The notes below the pieces were generated by a model. That model had not been told where the DNA came from, searched no databases, and was given only the letters and a program-made list of their open reading frames with translations. Below, one piece after another: positions 1-47,000 of a stretch of 64,000 nucleotides of DNA (position 1 is the first letter of the stretch; every line of letters begins with the position of its first letter). The position numbers and the translations under genes are program-made. The stretch comes from Rhinopomastus cyanomelas (taxonomy: Eukaryota > Chordata > Aves > Bucerotiformes > Rhinopomastidae), in NCBI GenBank assembly GCA_013400115.1, contig VXBP01008584.1, positions 164-64,163 of the forward strand, in the 5' to 3' direction.

Positions 1-1111
1 TTGACACTGTCCCCCACAACATCCTCATGAATAAGCTGGCTGCCCATGGCTTGGACAGACATGTGCTCTGCTGGGCGGAACACTGGCTGGATGGCCGGGC
101 CCAGACAGTTGTGGTCAATGGAGCTAAATCCAGTTGGAGGCCAGTTACTAGTGGTGTCCCCCAGGGCTCAGCACTGGGGCCACTCCTGTTTAACATCTTT
201 AACAATTATCTTGATGAGGGGATTGATTGCACCCCCAGTAAGTTTGCGGATGACATCAAGTTGGGAGGGAGTGTTATCTGCTGGAGGGCAGTAAGGCTAT
301 TCAGAGGGACCTTGACAGACTGCATCGATGGGCTGAGGATAATTGTCTGGGGTTCAATAGTGCCAAGTGCTGGGTCCTGCATTTTGGTCACAACAATCCC
401 ATGCAATACTACAGGCTTGGGGCAGCGTGGCTGGAAAGCAGTCTAGCAGAAAAGGACCTGGGTGTTCTAAATGACAGATAGTTGAATATGAGCAGCAATG
501 TGCCCAGGTGGCCAAAGGCAAATGGCATCTTGGCGTGTATTAGAAACTGTGTGTCCAGGAGTAGGGAGTTGATTGTCCCTCTGTACTCAGCACTGGTGAG
601 GCCATGCCTTGAGTCCAGTTTTTGGCACCTCAGTACACAGGAGACATCGAGGTGCTGGAGTGAGTGCAGAGGAGGGCAACAAAGCTGGTAAAGGGCCTGG
701 AGAATAAATCTGATGAGGAGAGACTGAAGTAGCTGAGGCTCTTCAATCTGAGGAAGAAGAGACTGAGAGGAGACCTCATCACTCTTTAGAACTATCTGAA
801 AGGACATTGTAGAGATGGTGGTGGTGGTCTCTTCTCACAGTTAGTGACAGAACCAGAGGGAATGGTTTCAAGCTTCAATAAGTTAGGTTTAGATTAGACA
901 TCAGGAAAAGATTCTTCAGGAGAGAGTGGTCAGGCACTGAAATGGGCTGCCCAGGGTGGTGGTTGAGTCACCATCCCTAGATGAGTTTAAAAGATGCTTA
1001 GATGTAGTGTTGGGGGATATAGTTTAGGGGTGAACTTGTCAAGTAGGGTTGATGGTTGGACTTGATGATCCAAGGGGTCTTTTCCAACCTGAAAGATTCT
1101 ATGATTCTGTG
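1..1111 (+). mobile_element. CR1 LINE, 5'-truncated, 3' end intact
   Basis: Begins inside the reverse transcriptase of CR1 ORF2 (DTVPHNIL, then GVPQGSALGPLLFNIF and FADDIKLGG in frame at 27-300) and runs through the degenerate end of ORF2 and the 3' UTR to the tail GATTCTATGATTCTGTG. Stops and frameshifts make it dead. It is antisense to TRPM1 and may continue left of the window. Confidence 0.93.
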
Positions 1112-1187
1112 AAAGTAGTTCAGAAAAGCTGCTGCTTTCTGATAATATGGTACAAAGAACACAATTTAGAGAAGTTGTCTTGCATAC

Positions 1188-36508
<35,321 letters not shown>

Positions 36509-36969
36509 CTTGAAAGGGAGAAAAAACCAAGAAGAAACACACTTAAATATTTCTTGTGTGGCAGGTACAGTAACATTTACCTTCTAATTTCAGTTACTGA
36601 CTTCAGATCACTTTTAAACGCCTGATACGTGTATTCGAGGAGTGAGCAGGTGATGGGCATTCTTCATTCCTTGGATCAAATTCAAACCTTGAATGGGTTT
36701 ACAAACCTTCATGCACTTGAAGTTACAACGCTCAGCTAAAGTTCTACCAAAAAACACTGCTGCTTCCCCTTGTTTTAGTAAGAAGTAGTACACAAATTGC
36801 GACATAGAACACTAGTACTTCCTCCAAGTATTATTTTAGTTTGTTGTTCCTTGTATGTAGAAATTGCTTCAAAAAAAACTTTCCCTGCTTAATTCACAAT
36901 CTTCTCAAAACCATTTTCTTTCCTTTTGTAAAACTAATTCTAGTAATTTCTAAGGCATCTAATGGTCGG

Positions 36970-37246
36970 AAGTTGAGGCAGTGGAGGTTTAGGTTAGATA
37001 TTAGGAAGCAATTCTTTACAGAGACAGCGTAATAGCCTTCCCAGGGAGGTGGTTGAGTCACCATCCCAGGAGATATTTAAGAAACATGTAGATATGTTGC
37101 TTCACCACCTGCTATAGTGGCAGGTGGGTAGGGGGTTAATTTTGTTTGTTGATCAGTTGGGTATTTAGGATTTTTGGTTGTGGGTGTGGTTGGACTCAGT
37201 GATCTAGAAAGTCCTTTCCAACCATGATTATTCTGTGATTCTGTAA
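36970..37246 (+). mobile_element. CR1 3' end fragment
   Basis: GTTTAGGTTAGATATTAGGA, TTCCCAGGGAGGTGGTTGAG, GTGATCTAGAAAGTCC, CCATGATTATTCTGTGATTC. This is the CR1 subfamily with the long T/G-rich 3' UTR. Upstream of the first TRPM1 exon found. Confidence 0.88.
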
Positions 37247-38571
37247 TGACACATCTCAGGAAAAGGCATACCTTAACTTGAAAGGGCATTTGACTGAAAA
37301 AGTCGAAGCTCTCTAGGCATTTGTGAAACAGGAGAAGGAACACAACCCTGAAGACAGAATAAAGTTGTGTTTGTAAACTAGAAATGAGACCAAACTTGTA
37401 GCCATTTCAAAACAACATTGTGTAGGCAAGCTAAAACAAAAATCGCAGAGCAGCGCAACGCGGTGACGGTCTGTTGCACAAATGCAGTCCAGCTGAGTTT
37501 GGGAACACTGAAGTGAGTGATTTCAGAAGTAGCATGGGCCAGATTTTCCTGTAATTCCTTGCTTGCAGACCCCAGGCCTTGTCTATTCCTACAAACACCA
37601 AGAAGGTAAAGTATCACTGGGATTTGCAATTATTAAAGAACATTCAGTGGTGAGTCACTGAAAGTCAAAAGCAGCCTTTTCCTTTTAGAGGAATAAAAAA
37701 TATTAGAAAATACTTGGGATTCAATGACATCAATAACTTTGCCTTGCTGACTTCTTCTGAGTTTCAATTAAGGAATTTGGTCTCAATTATTCTTTCAAGA
37801 AGCAAGAAAATCTCTTGTGATTTGCTTTAGTTTCTTTTGTGGAAGTGAAATGAGATATTTGAAGTGACAAAAAAAAAAATGACATGAGAACTTCCAGTGT
37901 GCCTTCAGAAAAAGATGGACCTTTCCTAGAGAAGGAACTAAAATCCTTGCTGACTTCCTAGCTTAAGACAGTCAACTGAAAATATCCATGGGGTGAATGC
38001 TCTATCAGCCTGTCCGGTAAAAGCTTCCAGACTGGACCAGACCCCTAAGCACTGCACCGTCTACAGCATCATGAGTAGAAGATCTGGTAGCTCATCTTTT
38101 TTTTCCCTTGTGAGAGGCAAGAGCTGTCTCTGAAATTGTTTTATATGTTGATTTGTTAATGCATCTCTGGATTCTTCTTTTCCTCCATTATGTCTGAAAT
38201 AACAGACTACTTAAAATTCCCTTATTGCAAAGAACTTGCAAACTCCTGCTTCATGAAAAAAACCATCCATCATCTGTTCAGGTGCCTCTGAGCCAGAGTG
38301 CCTTGACGGTTGGTTAGTGGCCTGGGAGATCCTATGCTTCTGCTTTCCACGCTAATGTCCTTACTGATTTACCGGGGCAAAATGACTTCATTTCGTTTTA
38401 AAATGAGTTGTTTGAGAGCTCACAGGCAAGGAAGAGTTAAGAACTTATTTGGCAAAACTTCCTGCTACTTGCATCCTGAATGACAAGCCACAGATTTCAG
38501 GCATTCAGCATGAATAGCTTGGTTGCACAGCAAATGTTGGAGGAAGAGAGTATGAAATCTAGTATCTAAAG

Positions 38572-39070
38572 CAGGGCTTCTCAAATATTTTAAACAGGGG
38601 GCCGGTTCACTGTCCCTCAGACACTGCCGGGGGCCAGGCTATAGTTTGGGAAAAAATTAACGCATTCCTATGCATACTGTACATATTGTATTTGTAGTAG
38701 TGAACAAAAAACAGGAAAAAGAATGCAATATTTAAAATGAAGAGCAATTGTAACCAACAAAAACAAATAATATTTCAATGTGGACTGTGGGCCTGCTTTT
38801 GGCTAATGAGATGGTCAATGTTAGGTTCCATACTTGTCACTGCTTGTCGTAGCTGGAAGGAGGGAGGGAGGGAGGGAGGGAGAGATGGGGGAGCTGCCCA
38901 CCTCGTTGATGCCGCCGCTCCCCTCCTCAGCCTGGCCGACCAGTCAGCAGGAAGTCATCTTCCTGCCAGGGGTTGGGGAGGGGCGGGGGGGTTCTGTAAA
39001 TACTGGCAGGCTGCATTGGAGACCCTGGGGGGCCGTATCCAGCCCACAGGCCAGGGTTTGAGGACCCCTG
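38572..39070. mobile_element. Non-autonomous hAT-like DNA transposon, 499 bp
   Basis: The left end CAGGGCTTCTCAAA and the inverted right end CAGGGGTCCTCAAA form imperfect terminal inverted repeats (12 of 14). Flanking octamers ATCTAAAG and ATCTACTG (38564-38571, 39071-39078) fit an aged 8-bp hAT target duplication with a TCTA core. The left interior (AAACAGGGGGCCGGTTCACT, GTCCCTCAGAC, CTATGCATACTG) resembles Charlie/OC3-type vertebrate hAT elements as I remember them. No transposase is encoded. A GGGA repeat lies inside. Confidence 0.82.
38857..38892. repeat. (GGGA)n simple repeat inside the hAT element
   Basis: Seven or so AGGG units followed by GAGATGGGGGAG. The spacing of G runs fits the G-quadruplex pattern on the plus strand. 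Confidence 0.9.
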
Positions 39071-39539
39071 ATCTACTGGCTTATTCAGCTTTCCTGACTT
39101 GACTCTGTTCATTCCTTCTTCAGATGAACCTAAAAAAACTGTTGTTCCCAGAAATATTTAAAAAGTTCTTTTCATATGCTTTCTGTCCAGGCTTTTTCCA
39201 GATGACAAGTCTTAGCAACAGTATTATTAGAAATAGAGGTCAGAATTTCTTTAGCTTTATAGAACCAGTCTAGTTAGATGCAGTTCTAGAAAATCAGAGA
39301 ATAAACCACTTCAGACAGAGAGATCCATGGGGCTCTGTGGTTTGCCAGTGTGGGTGGTTCAAGGAAACAAATGCCATTTACCTGCTCAGAACCAGATTTT
39401 GCAAATTTTTGATTATTCAGGCTGTTGAAAATACACAGAGAACCCAACTTTGACTAGAATTATATTAGCTTTTCAAAATAATCCAAAGCCAGTGTCAAAA
39501 TTCACTGCTGTTTACAATACCGATCAGTTCTGCTCCTCG

Positions 39540-39835
39540 TGCTTATGTGTGGAAACACAGGGTTTTGTAAGAGCAAGGGTGTTTTAACATGTGACCAGTT
39601 GGCTAAAGTATGGCGACTAGGTCTTTGTTTACCGCCAGAGGCTGGGGCGGCAGTGCGTGTGGACACCGCGTGGACAGCCTATGGCAGTCAAGGAGATCGC
39701 GGCACGGGTTGTTTCGGCATTTGACGGGACCGATCACTGTTCTGTAAGAGTGCCTATATTGCCTAAATTTTAGCAATAAAACAGCTTCTACTTGAAATCA
39801 TATCGGTTTGTGTGGAGTCCAAAAGGTGATGCCCC
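39540..39835 (+). mobile_element. Possible solo LTR of an endogenous retrovirus
   Basis: A GC-richer island in AT-rich surroundings ends with AATAAAACAGCTTCTACTTG, AAATCATATCGG and TTGTGTGGAGTCC. This resembles the poly(A) signal, R and U5 layout of avian ERV LTRs. No internal retroviral genes, partner LTR or clear target duplication were seen, so the boundaries are guesses. The short ORF at 39539-39724 is probably incidental. Confidence 0.42.
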
Positions 39836-41125
39836 GCTGAATACGTAAATAAGTTAGGCAGCAAAACTTGTCTACACTGTACTAGTGTATGAGCCTTAGC
39901 GATACCAAATGAAGTTAGAGGAGCTTGTTACAGAGCTTTTAATTTTTAAATTAATTTAGATTTTTTTATCATGTTAAATGTTTGAAACATATTCACTTTT
40001 TTCCTCCCAAATAAAATTTTAAGTTCCTGTTTGGTCTCTGATGACTCCTCTACCAAGTGACACAAATGCCCAGATCAACCCCACAGCACAAGAAACACTT
40101 TAAAAATGATGAAGGGTAACAGACGTCGCACATTTAACTGTTCTGAAGAGAACACTGAGACATGCAAGCATGAAATAGCAAAACAACTCGGATTTTGAAG
40201 CCGTATAATTGAGTATTGCTTTCCCTTATTCTTCATAGCTTACCTAAGAACGGTTTCTGTTGCTGTTTTGTGTGCTATGTGTAAAAACAGTTAATTAACC
40301 ACTGCATTAATTCACAAACTTAATTAGGAAGATGTTTTTGCAACTTGGCAGAGAAAACAAGCTCTCGGCTGTGCAGTGTTTCTAAAGCCCCTCTCAAACA
40401 AGTTCTAAGATCTTACCTACACCAAAAAAACCCCATTAGAAATCAGTCACTCTGCTCTACTGGGATTTTTTTGTGTGCATTAGCAAAGGAAGGCAAAAGC
40501 AGGCATTACAGATCTGGGAAATAAAACCTCAGCATATTTGGGCAGCCTTTGGAGTTTCACTGCTTTTGTCCATCTAATCTGCTTAACCAAAGCTTCATTA
40601 TAATCCAGAGCAAATACTTGAGCAGAAGAGAAAATACCAATGGGCACTGTCCTCATTGATCCACATTCTGGGCATATCTGTTTCTGGATTAATGTTTATT
40701 TGGTTCTTGAGGAAAAATATGTCTTCTGAATTTGAAGGGGAAAAAAAGACCTTTTTTTACAGCCTTGGAATAGATGAGTTGTTCAAGCACTATGACAAAT
40801 CAGCCACAGTTTTCAGACCAACAGCCAGCAAGGGCATTAGGCAGAGAGGCAAATTGTTGCTGCCAGCAAGACTGTGGCCCTAAAAACATACTGCGGTTTC
40901 CATTCACTTCTGAGAAACATAAAAAAGCCAACCAGTCAATAGCAGCAAAGTTCAGATCTGCCAGTTATTGCAAATTCTGAATGCACTAATCAGACTTTTT
41001 TTTGAAATTTTGAAAAAAACACCTTTCAGATGTTTAGTGCAATGTTTGTTCTCTGTTATGAAAACTGACAATGGGTCTCCTAAATTGCAGTTCCACCAAA
41101 CCCACTGCTTGGACTTCATTCTTGG
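39836..41125. other. Unannotated stretch upstream of TRPM1
   Basis: Unique AT-rich sequence; I see no exon, repeat or RNA gene. Confidence 0.65.
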
Positions 41126-41256
41126 TCATAGAATCATAGAATCACAGAATGGAGACCTCAGGGACTGTCTAGGTCCAACCCCCTGCATGGGCAGGGGCAC
41201 CTCTCACCAGATCAGGTTGCCAACAGCCCCATACAACCTGGTCTTGAGTCTAGAGA
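41126..41256 (-). mobile_element. CR1 3' end fragment
   Basis: CATAGAATCATAGAATCACA, GAATGGAGACCTCAGGGACT, AGGTCCAACCCCCTGCATGG, ACAACCTGGTCTTGA: antisense CR1 terminus. Confidence 0.85.
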
Positions 41257-42269
41257 TCAGTATGTTGCTGAGAAATAGTATTCATTAATTAGCTCTAGAT
41301 TTGTATTATTCCATTTTATGGATGGAATGAAGGTTTCCTTCTGCAGAAGGTCCTCCTGTTCCTGGAATGACACTATTTACTGAGAAACTCACACATGTCT
41401 AGGGCTGCAGACATGCAGCAGCTGAAGAGAAAAATATTTCTCAGGACCACACATGGAAAATTTCTCTTTGCTCGTACATTATCATTCAATTTTTAGTTTT
41501 ATAACCAGCCTTTCAATGAACAAGCACTGGGCCTGAATTTCAGGTCACACCAAAACAGAATCTGCAGCTCTGTTCCACTGCAGCTTCACACAAGAGAAGC
41601 AGGTGGGCTCTGGATCTCTGGTAAAAATCCATGGTGGGAGTCACTGGAAACATCATGCTACAACCCCTTTCATGATGCCAGGAGCTGTGGACTTCAGTTT
41701 TGATGTAACTCTGCAGAGAGCAGTAGTAGTTAGTGTCTGTGAATAACCATCATGATAAATCTACCACCAAAGGAAGTGAAAGAATTTGGTGGAGGTGAAA
41801 GTAACAAGAGTTGTAGTGTTGCTAGAGCACATCCAAACAAAATGAGACCCAAAGGAAATGTCATCAGACCTCTCAACTGCCAGGATCCCAAAAGAGAAAT
41901 GCTCCAGGCAACCGGGCAACATATCTTTGCTGGATGGCTTGGAGCGCTCATCTGGCTCACAGGACAGGATGGCTTCGACCTTATCTTGCAACTAGACATA
42001 CACACTGTAGGGCAGCTCTATGGCACATGGAGCCCTGCAGAAGAGCACACGTAGGTACCCTGCTGCTGCCCACCAGAGGGTCTTTTATTGTCCAAGGCAC
42101 AGCTGGTCAGCAGCTGTTGCCAGGCATGGAAACAGCAGTGCTTGAAGCCACGTATGGAGAGCAGACACAGAGGATAGTGTCTGGCACACACGTGCAATGA
42201 GTGAGTAGGTAGGTCACCCACCTGCTTAGTTAAAATGTTCTACAGAAGTGAACTGAGATATTTATGGCA

Positions 42270-42412
42270 GATTTGAGCAGATTTGGTTTGAAGGGACCTT
42301 TAAAGTAATCTAGACCAATGCCTGACAGAGAGCACCAACACCTGTTAGGTCGTAAGCTGGACTTGATGACCTCAGAGGTCTTTTCCAGCCTCAATAATTC
42401 TGTGATCTTCAA
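42270..42412. mobile_element. Two abutting CR1 terminal fragments
   Basis: 42285-42330 reads like an antisense terminus (TTTGAAGGGACCTTTAAAG, TAATCTAGACC). 42350-42412 reads like a sense terminus (GCTGGACTTGATGACCTCAG, AGGTCTTTTCCAGCC, AATAATTCTGTGATC). Both are old. Confidence 0.6.
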
Positions 42413-43489
42413 GCGGATCAGGACCAATGCTTGCTTTGATGAGACAGGGAGAGAAAGCAGTGATCTCGAGCTGAAATGAAATTTATGCCGTGAATGGTGT
42501 GTGCACGGTTTTTCATTCACAGTATAAAACAAATTTATACACTTCAAGCTGGTAAATGCCAAGCTGGTAATCAAACCAGTTGCTAGTATTTGAGAGAAAA
42601 CAACTAAGAACTTTGTCCAATAACTGGGGGGGGAATAAGTAATCATATCAGCAGAATCTCTGTCATCCGGAACTTCAAACTGATTCTAGAAAGATTTATA
42701 TTTGTTTGTGCTCTTCTTTAAGAAATAGGTTTTCCAAGTGCCCAAGTAATCACTAGGGAAATGGCGTCTTGAACAATATCCCAGCTACAAAACACAGTGA
42801 TAACCAAAGAATCTAAAGCCCCACTTGCCTAAGTTACATAAAAGTAGTCGTTTGTACAAATTAGAACAGTTTCTGCAATGATAAGAACATGAAGTCTCAA
42901 GCAATAGTGGGTCTCGTACTGTTTGTGAAAAAGTGATTGGCATGAAGAAAGGATTCACAACCGCTGTAAGATTTGCTCAAGTAAAAGACTATTTACTCAA
43001 GACAATCCTCATTCTCATCCTACTCAGTCTTTCACATGGTTCAACTGGAGTCTATGTACTCGCAGCAGCCTTGCCAGGGAAGCGTTTGCTCTGTGGCTGA
43101 GACTAAGACACACCAGGCAGAGCAGCAATTATTTCAAACTGAGGCCAGAAGTCACTCCTGCTGCTGTTGTGGAAACCAGTAAGTAGTGCTAAGCTGCACA
43201 CAGAGATGTAATGAACTTTCATGCCTTCGTTATGTTTGCGTTCCCGGCCCTCTGCCGAAGCACACAGCAAACAGCCACTGAAATGAGAGCAAGGAATTTC
43301 TCTCCACATTCATTAACTGAGGGACATGGTCCACAGTAGGAAGCAGCAAGCTCTTTTCAGAGTTAACATAATTCTGCTTCATCTCTTGGAGATACACAGC
43401 TTTTCCTTGCTCAGAGATATGAGGAACAGCGATAGCCTCACCATCACTCAGCTCTCACATGGTTGGGTAAATCCAGCTCCAGCACAAAG

Positions 43490-43524
43490 TCTATGGAGGT
43501 CCCTTCTATGATTCTATGATTAGG
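43490..43524 (+). mobile_element. CR1 tail remnant
   Basis: GGAGGTCCCTTCTATGATTC then TATGATTAG: only the last few dozen bases. Confidence 0.6.
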
Positions 43525-43872
43525 GAAGCATGCTGGATGAGCCAAGACACCTGACTGAGAGGCAGGCACAGCTCAGCACCCAGGTAACCATACAGCTTAT
43601 GCAACTAAAACCAAGTAAGTAAACAACCATTTAGACCACAGCAGAAGCTCCCTGCCTGGGTTACACACCACATCTACTGCGTTTTTAACACAGCAGAAGC
43701 CATTTCTGAAGCAGGTTAGCCCCATCTCATACTCTACCAAATGCCAGGGAATAGAAAGGTTAACAATAATGTATAAATCCCCATTTGTTACCTATTGCAG
43801 GTCTTTCCAAACCCTATGCTTGCCTTTAGTCCTTCTGCTTCAGTGCTAGGGAGGTTTGATATATACATCTCA

Positions 43873-44030
43873 CCTCCCCAGGGAGGTCGTGGAGTCTCCT
43901 TCTCTGGGGACTTTCAAGGCCCGCCTGGATGCGTTCCTCTGTGATCTGTGTTAGATAGTTTTGTCCTGCTGCGGCAGGAGGGTTGGACTCGATCTCTTGG
44001 GTCCCTTCCAACCCCTAACATCCTATGATC
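43873..44030 (+). mobile_element. Young CR1 3' end
   Basis: CCCAGGGAGGTCGTGGAGTC through CTAACATCCTATGATC. Almost identical to 31542-31870 on the opposite strand, with two substitutions and a 3-nt deletion in the GACTCGATCTC block. Confidence 0.92.
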
Positions 44031-47000
44031 TCGTGTACTTTGCCCACATTCTGAGATCTGTTTTAGATACTTCTTCCCAAAAAAGACCTCCTGCCCACAC
44101 TCTACATTGCCAGTGTTACTCCAGGATCTTAAAGAATGGCAGAGTTATAACAAACACAAACCAAGGTGCTACAACTGAGCAACTTCATCTATGGGTAGTG
44201 GAGTAATCTCTACCTACAAGTAGCCATTCTCAAGAGGTAGATATGAGCATGGAGAGATGGCAACCAGCCTCTAATGTGACGCTAGTCAAAGTAGCCTGGT
44301 GATTACTTGTTTCTTTTATAATACAGGTTAGTCTGACCTGGAGTAGGAAAATGCTGTTGCTATTAAACCCCATGGGAATCAACACCCGTAGCAGGAGCTG
44401 TTGTAAAATTCCTCAGTATTTACGAACCCATAACCAACATAACAAGGCACTTCCCTCATTATAAAACTACGCGTATGAATAATTCTAACTGAAACTGCCC
44501 ACCTATATTTGTAGTTTAGAAAACCATGTCAATAGGCATTAATCAAGCAAAGACTTGCACACACTTAGTGATGCAGATGCAAAAACCATTGCACTGGACT
44601 AGAGTATTGAGAGACACATTTCCATCATTCACCTCAATATTACGAAGAATAATGAATCTTACACTGGGAATGATAAAACGTGCTGTTTGGAAAAAGAAGG
44701 TTAGAAATATAAGCACTTCTTTGATCTAACATCTCACAAATTACTAGTTCAGAGATGACTTTCTGTAAATATTGCTCTCTTTTTTTACAAATATATGTGT
44801 AATATTTTAGCTAATCTGTGCCTTAATGAGCACTGGTTTGCAGCACACACAGTTTTCCAACAAGCAAGATCCTCCATACAGACCTCTGTTAAATATGTTG
44901 AGTTGTGGAATATTTGCAGCTCGCTGTGGCTAATTTCACACTCGGTAAAGCAATTCTTTTCAAGGTGTTAACTAAGACGTGAGCTTTAACAGAATGTGCC
45001 ACAATCAGCTGCATTCGTTTTATACCCTGCTGCTTTCTGCCCTTTTCAAAAGAGGAAGGATTTCCAGCTAACTTCAGTCTAAGGCTATGGGGTTTGCACG
45101 AGATTATTCCTTACAGTATTTTAGAAATCTTTATAAACGCATTGTAACTCAGGGGGTAGATTAATTCCTGGAGATGCTAAGTATGTGACTTTAAAATACT
45201 GTGTATAAACCTGTGAGATGCCAACCTTCGCTGGGGTCTTCCTGAAAACTTGAGTACTTTGGGGCCAAAATAATTACCAAAGGTGAAGCCAAGGGGAACT
45301 TTCAAACAAGTTTGCAGATAAAACCAGTTTTCAGGAAATGTGGTCAGTCTTCTTTTCAGTCCTTAACGAATCCAAAACCCCCAAATCTGTGAGTGTCTCC
45401 AGCAACATCCCTGCACCTTTTTTTCGTGGTGTGCAACACAATATTGTTCTCTAAGAAAGAAGAAACAATGCAATACAGGAAACGGTTGTAAAATATTGTG
45501 TATAACTCATTATCATTTGAGTTAAACTGATAGTGGAGAAAAGTTATTTTAAAAGTTTCATTTTACTGGATTTAATCCACTGAAAATAATGGGGCAAATG
45601 AGTTTTTAATGCCTGAATTAGGGAGTTAAAATAGACTTGAGCAGGCCAGAAGCTGCATTCATGGCTGTCTTTGCCTTAACCAGGGAATACAAATGCCCTT
45701 CTGGGAGCTACTGTTACTCTGAGACATACATCCACAAAACCCCAATGGTTCTACTGCAAGAGGGGTAGGAACAACAGAAGAGCATCGAGAGAATGGGAGC
45801 ATTGATGGTTAGAGTTGTGATTTGAAGAGTTAAGGGGTATCAAGGGCCAAAACTGAGCTTCCTTAATAATTCATAAGACTGGTACAGGAATACTCAGGAA
45901 TCACATAGGCTGGTTCTTGGTGAGGGAGTTCTCATAGATACTTCCAATCTCAGAGCTTTGCAGCAGAAGTCTGTTACTTCAAAGGACAACAGCAACATCA
46001 TATAAAAGCAGTGGGGTTGCTGCTGATTTTTACAAGTCTTTCACTGTGCAACCCATGTTGCTGGTAACTCTCACTGAGGTCAGGCAAAACACCATAACTT
46101 TTGCCCTTTCATTTTAAGCCTTCTTCCACGATACCTGACGTACCATCAGACCTCGACAAACTCAAACCAGCGCAAAGGGGAAGGAACTTGCCTATACTTG
46201 TTGCCAAAAGTTAACTCCAGAAATCATCGGTGGCTAATTTCTGAAAATGGAAAAATACTCCAAAACAACAAAGAAAAGTCCCAACTGATGAATGAAAAAG
46301 AACCTCCCAAACTCCATCCCCATTTGTTGCAAAGATGGTTCTAAAGTAGCATTCCAAACACAGACATACGTAAGGTTTCACCTACTCCTTCTGTGTCAGG
46401 ATGTCTGTGTCTCGTTACAGGTCATACGCAAGCAATTTTCTAGCTTTGAAATATTTTAAGACACCTTGTTTGGACTTAAAAACTTGTTTTGTCTTCTTGC
46501 AATTAGTAGTCTGTGTTCCACCTCTCACAAAATAAATGACAGACCTAGGAACAACACTGTCACTTCAACTGAATTCTCTTTCTCCAGCCAGTCATAGGGT
46601 CACTCTTTAGCGCAAATATCAACTATGCACACGAATGCTAAAAAAGGCAGCAAAGCAGAAGATGATCAGGAACAAAACAAAAAAAAGAATTGAAAATCAT
46701 ATCCTACCTGGTTGTCATTGGAAAGGTTTCAGAGTTTGGAAAGATGAATTTTATCTACAATAAATAAATTGCATTGAACTCTGAGCTTCTGTCCGATCTT
46801 TCTGTTTATTGTTCAGACCTCTCATTCATCTTACTTCCAATCTCTCTGGAGTTCATGAGAATTCCCAAGGAGATGGGTTTCCACCACTTTAAGAAGAGAA
46901 TCTCATATGATAAGCATGTGAGCAGCTTCTTTGTTCAAACCAATCTTATGACTCCCTTTGAAGGTAATCCTTTAGAAGTCTCATGATCCGTCTCTATGCC

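Noticed and set aside
38737..39102. 121-codon ORF
   Set aside because: Lies within the hAT element and its GGGA repeat; Gly/Arg-rich translation is a by-product of composition.
42230..42646. 138-codon minus-strand ORF
   Set aside because: No recognisable domain, overlaps CR1 remnants and lacks splice context.
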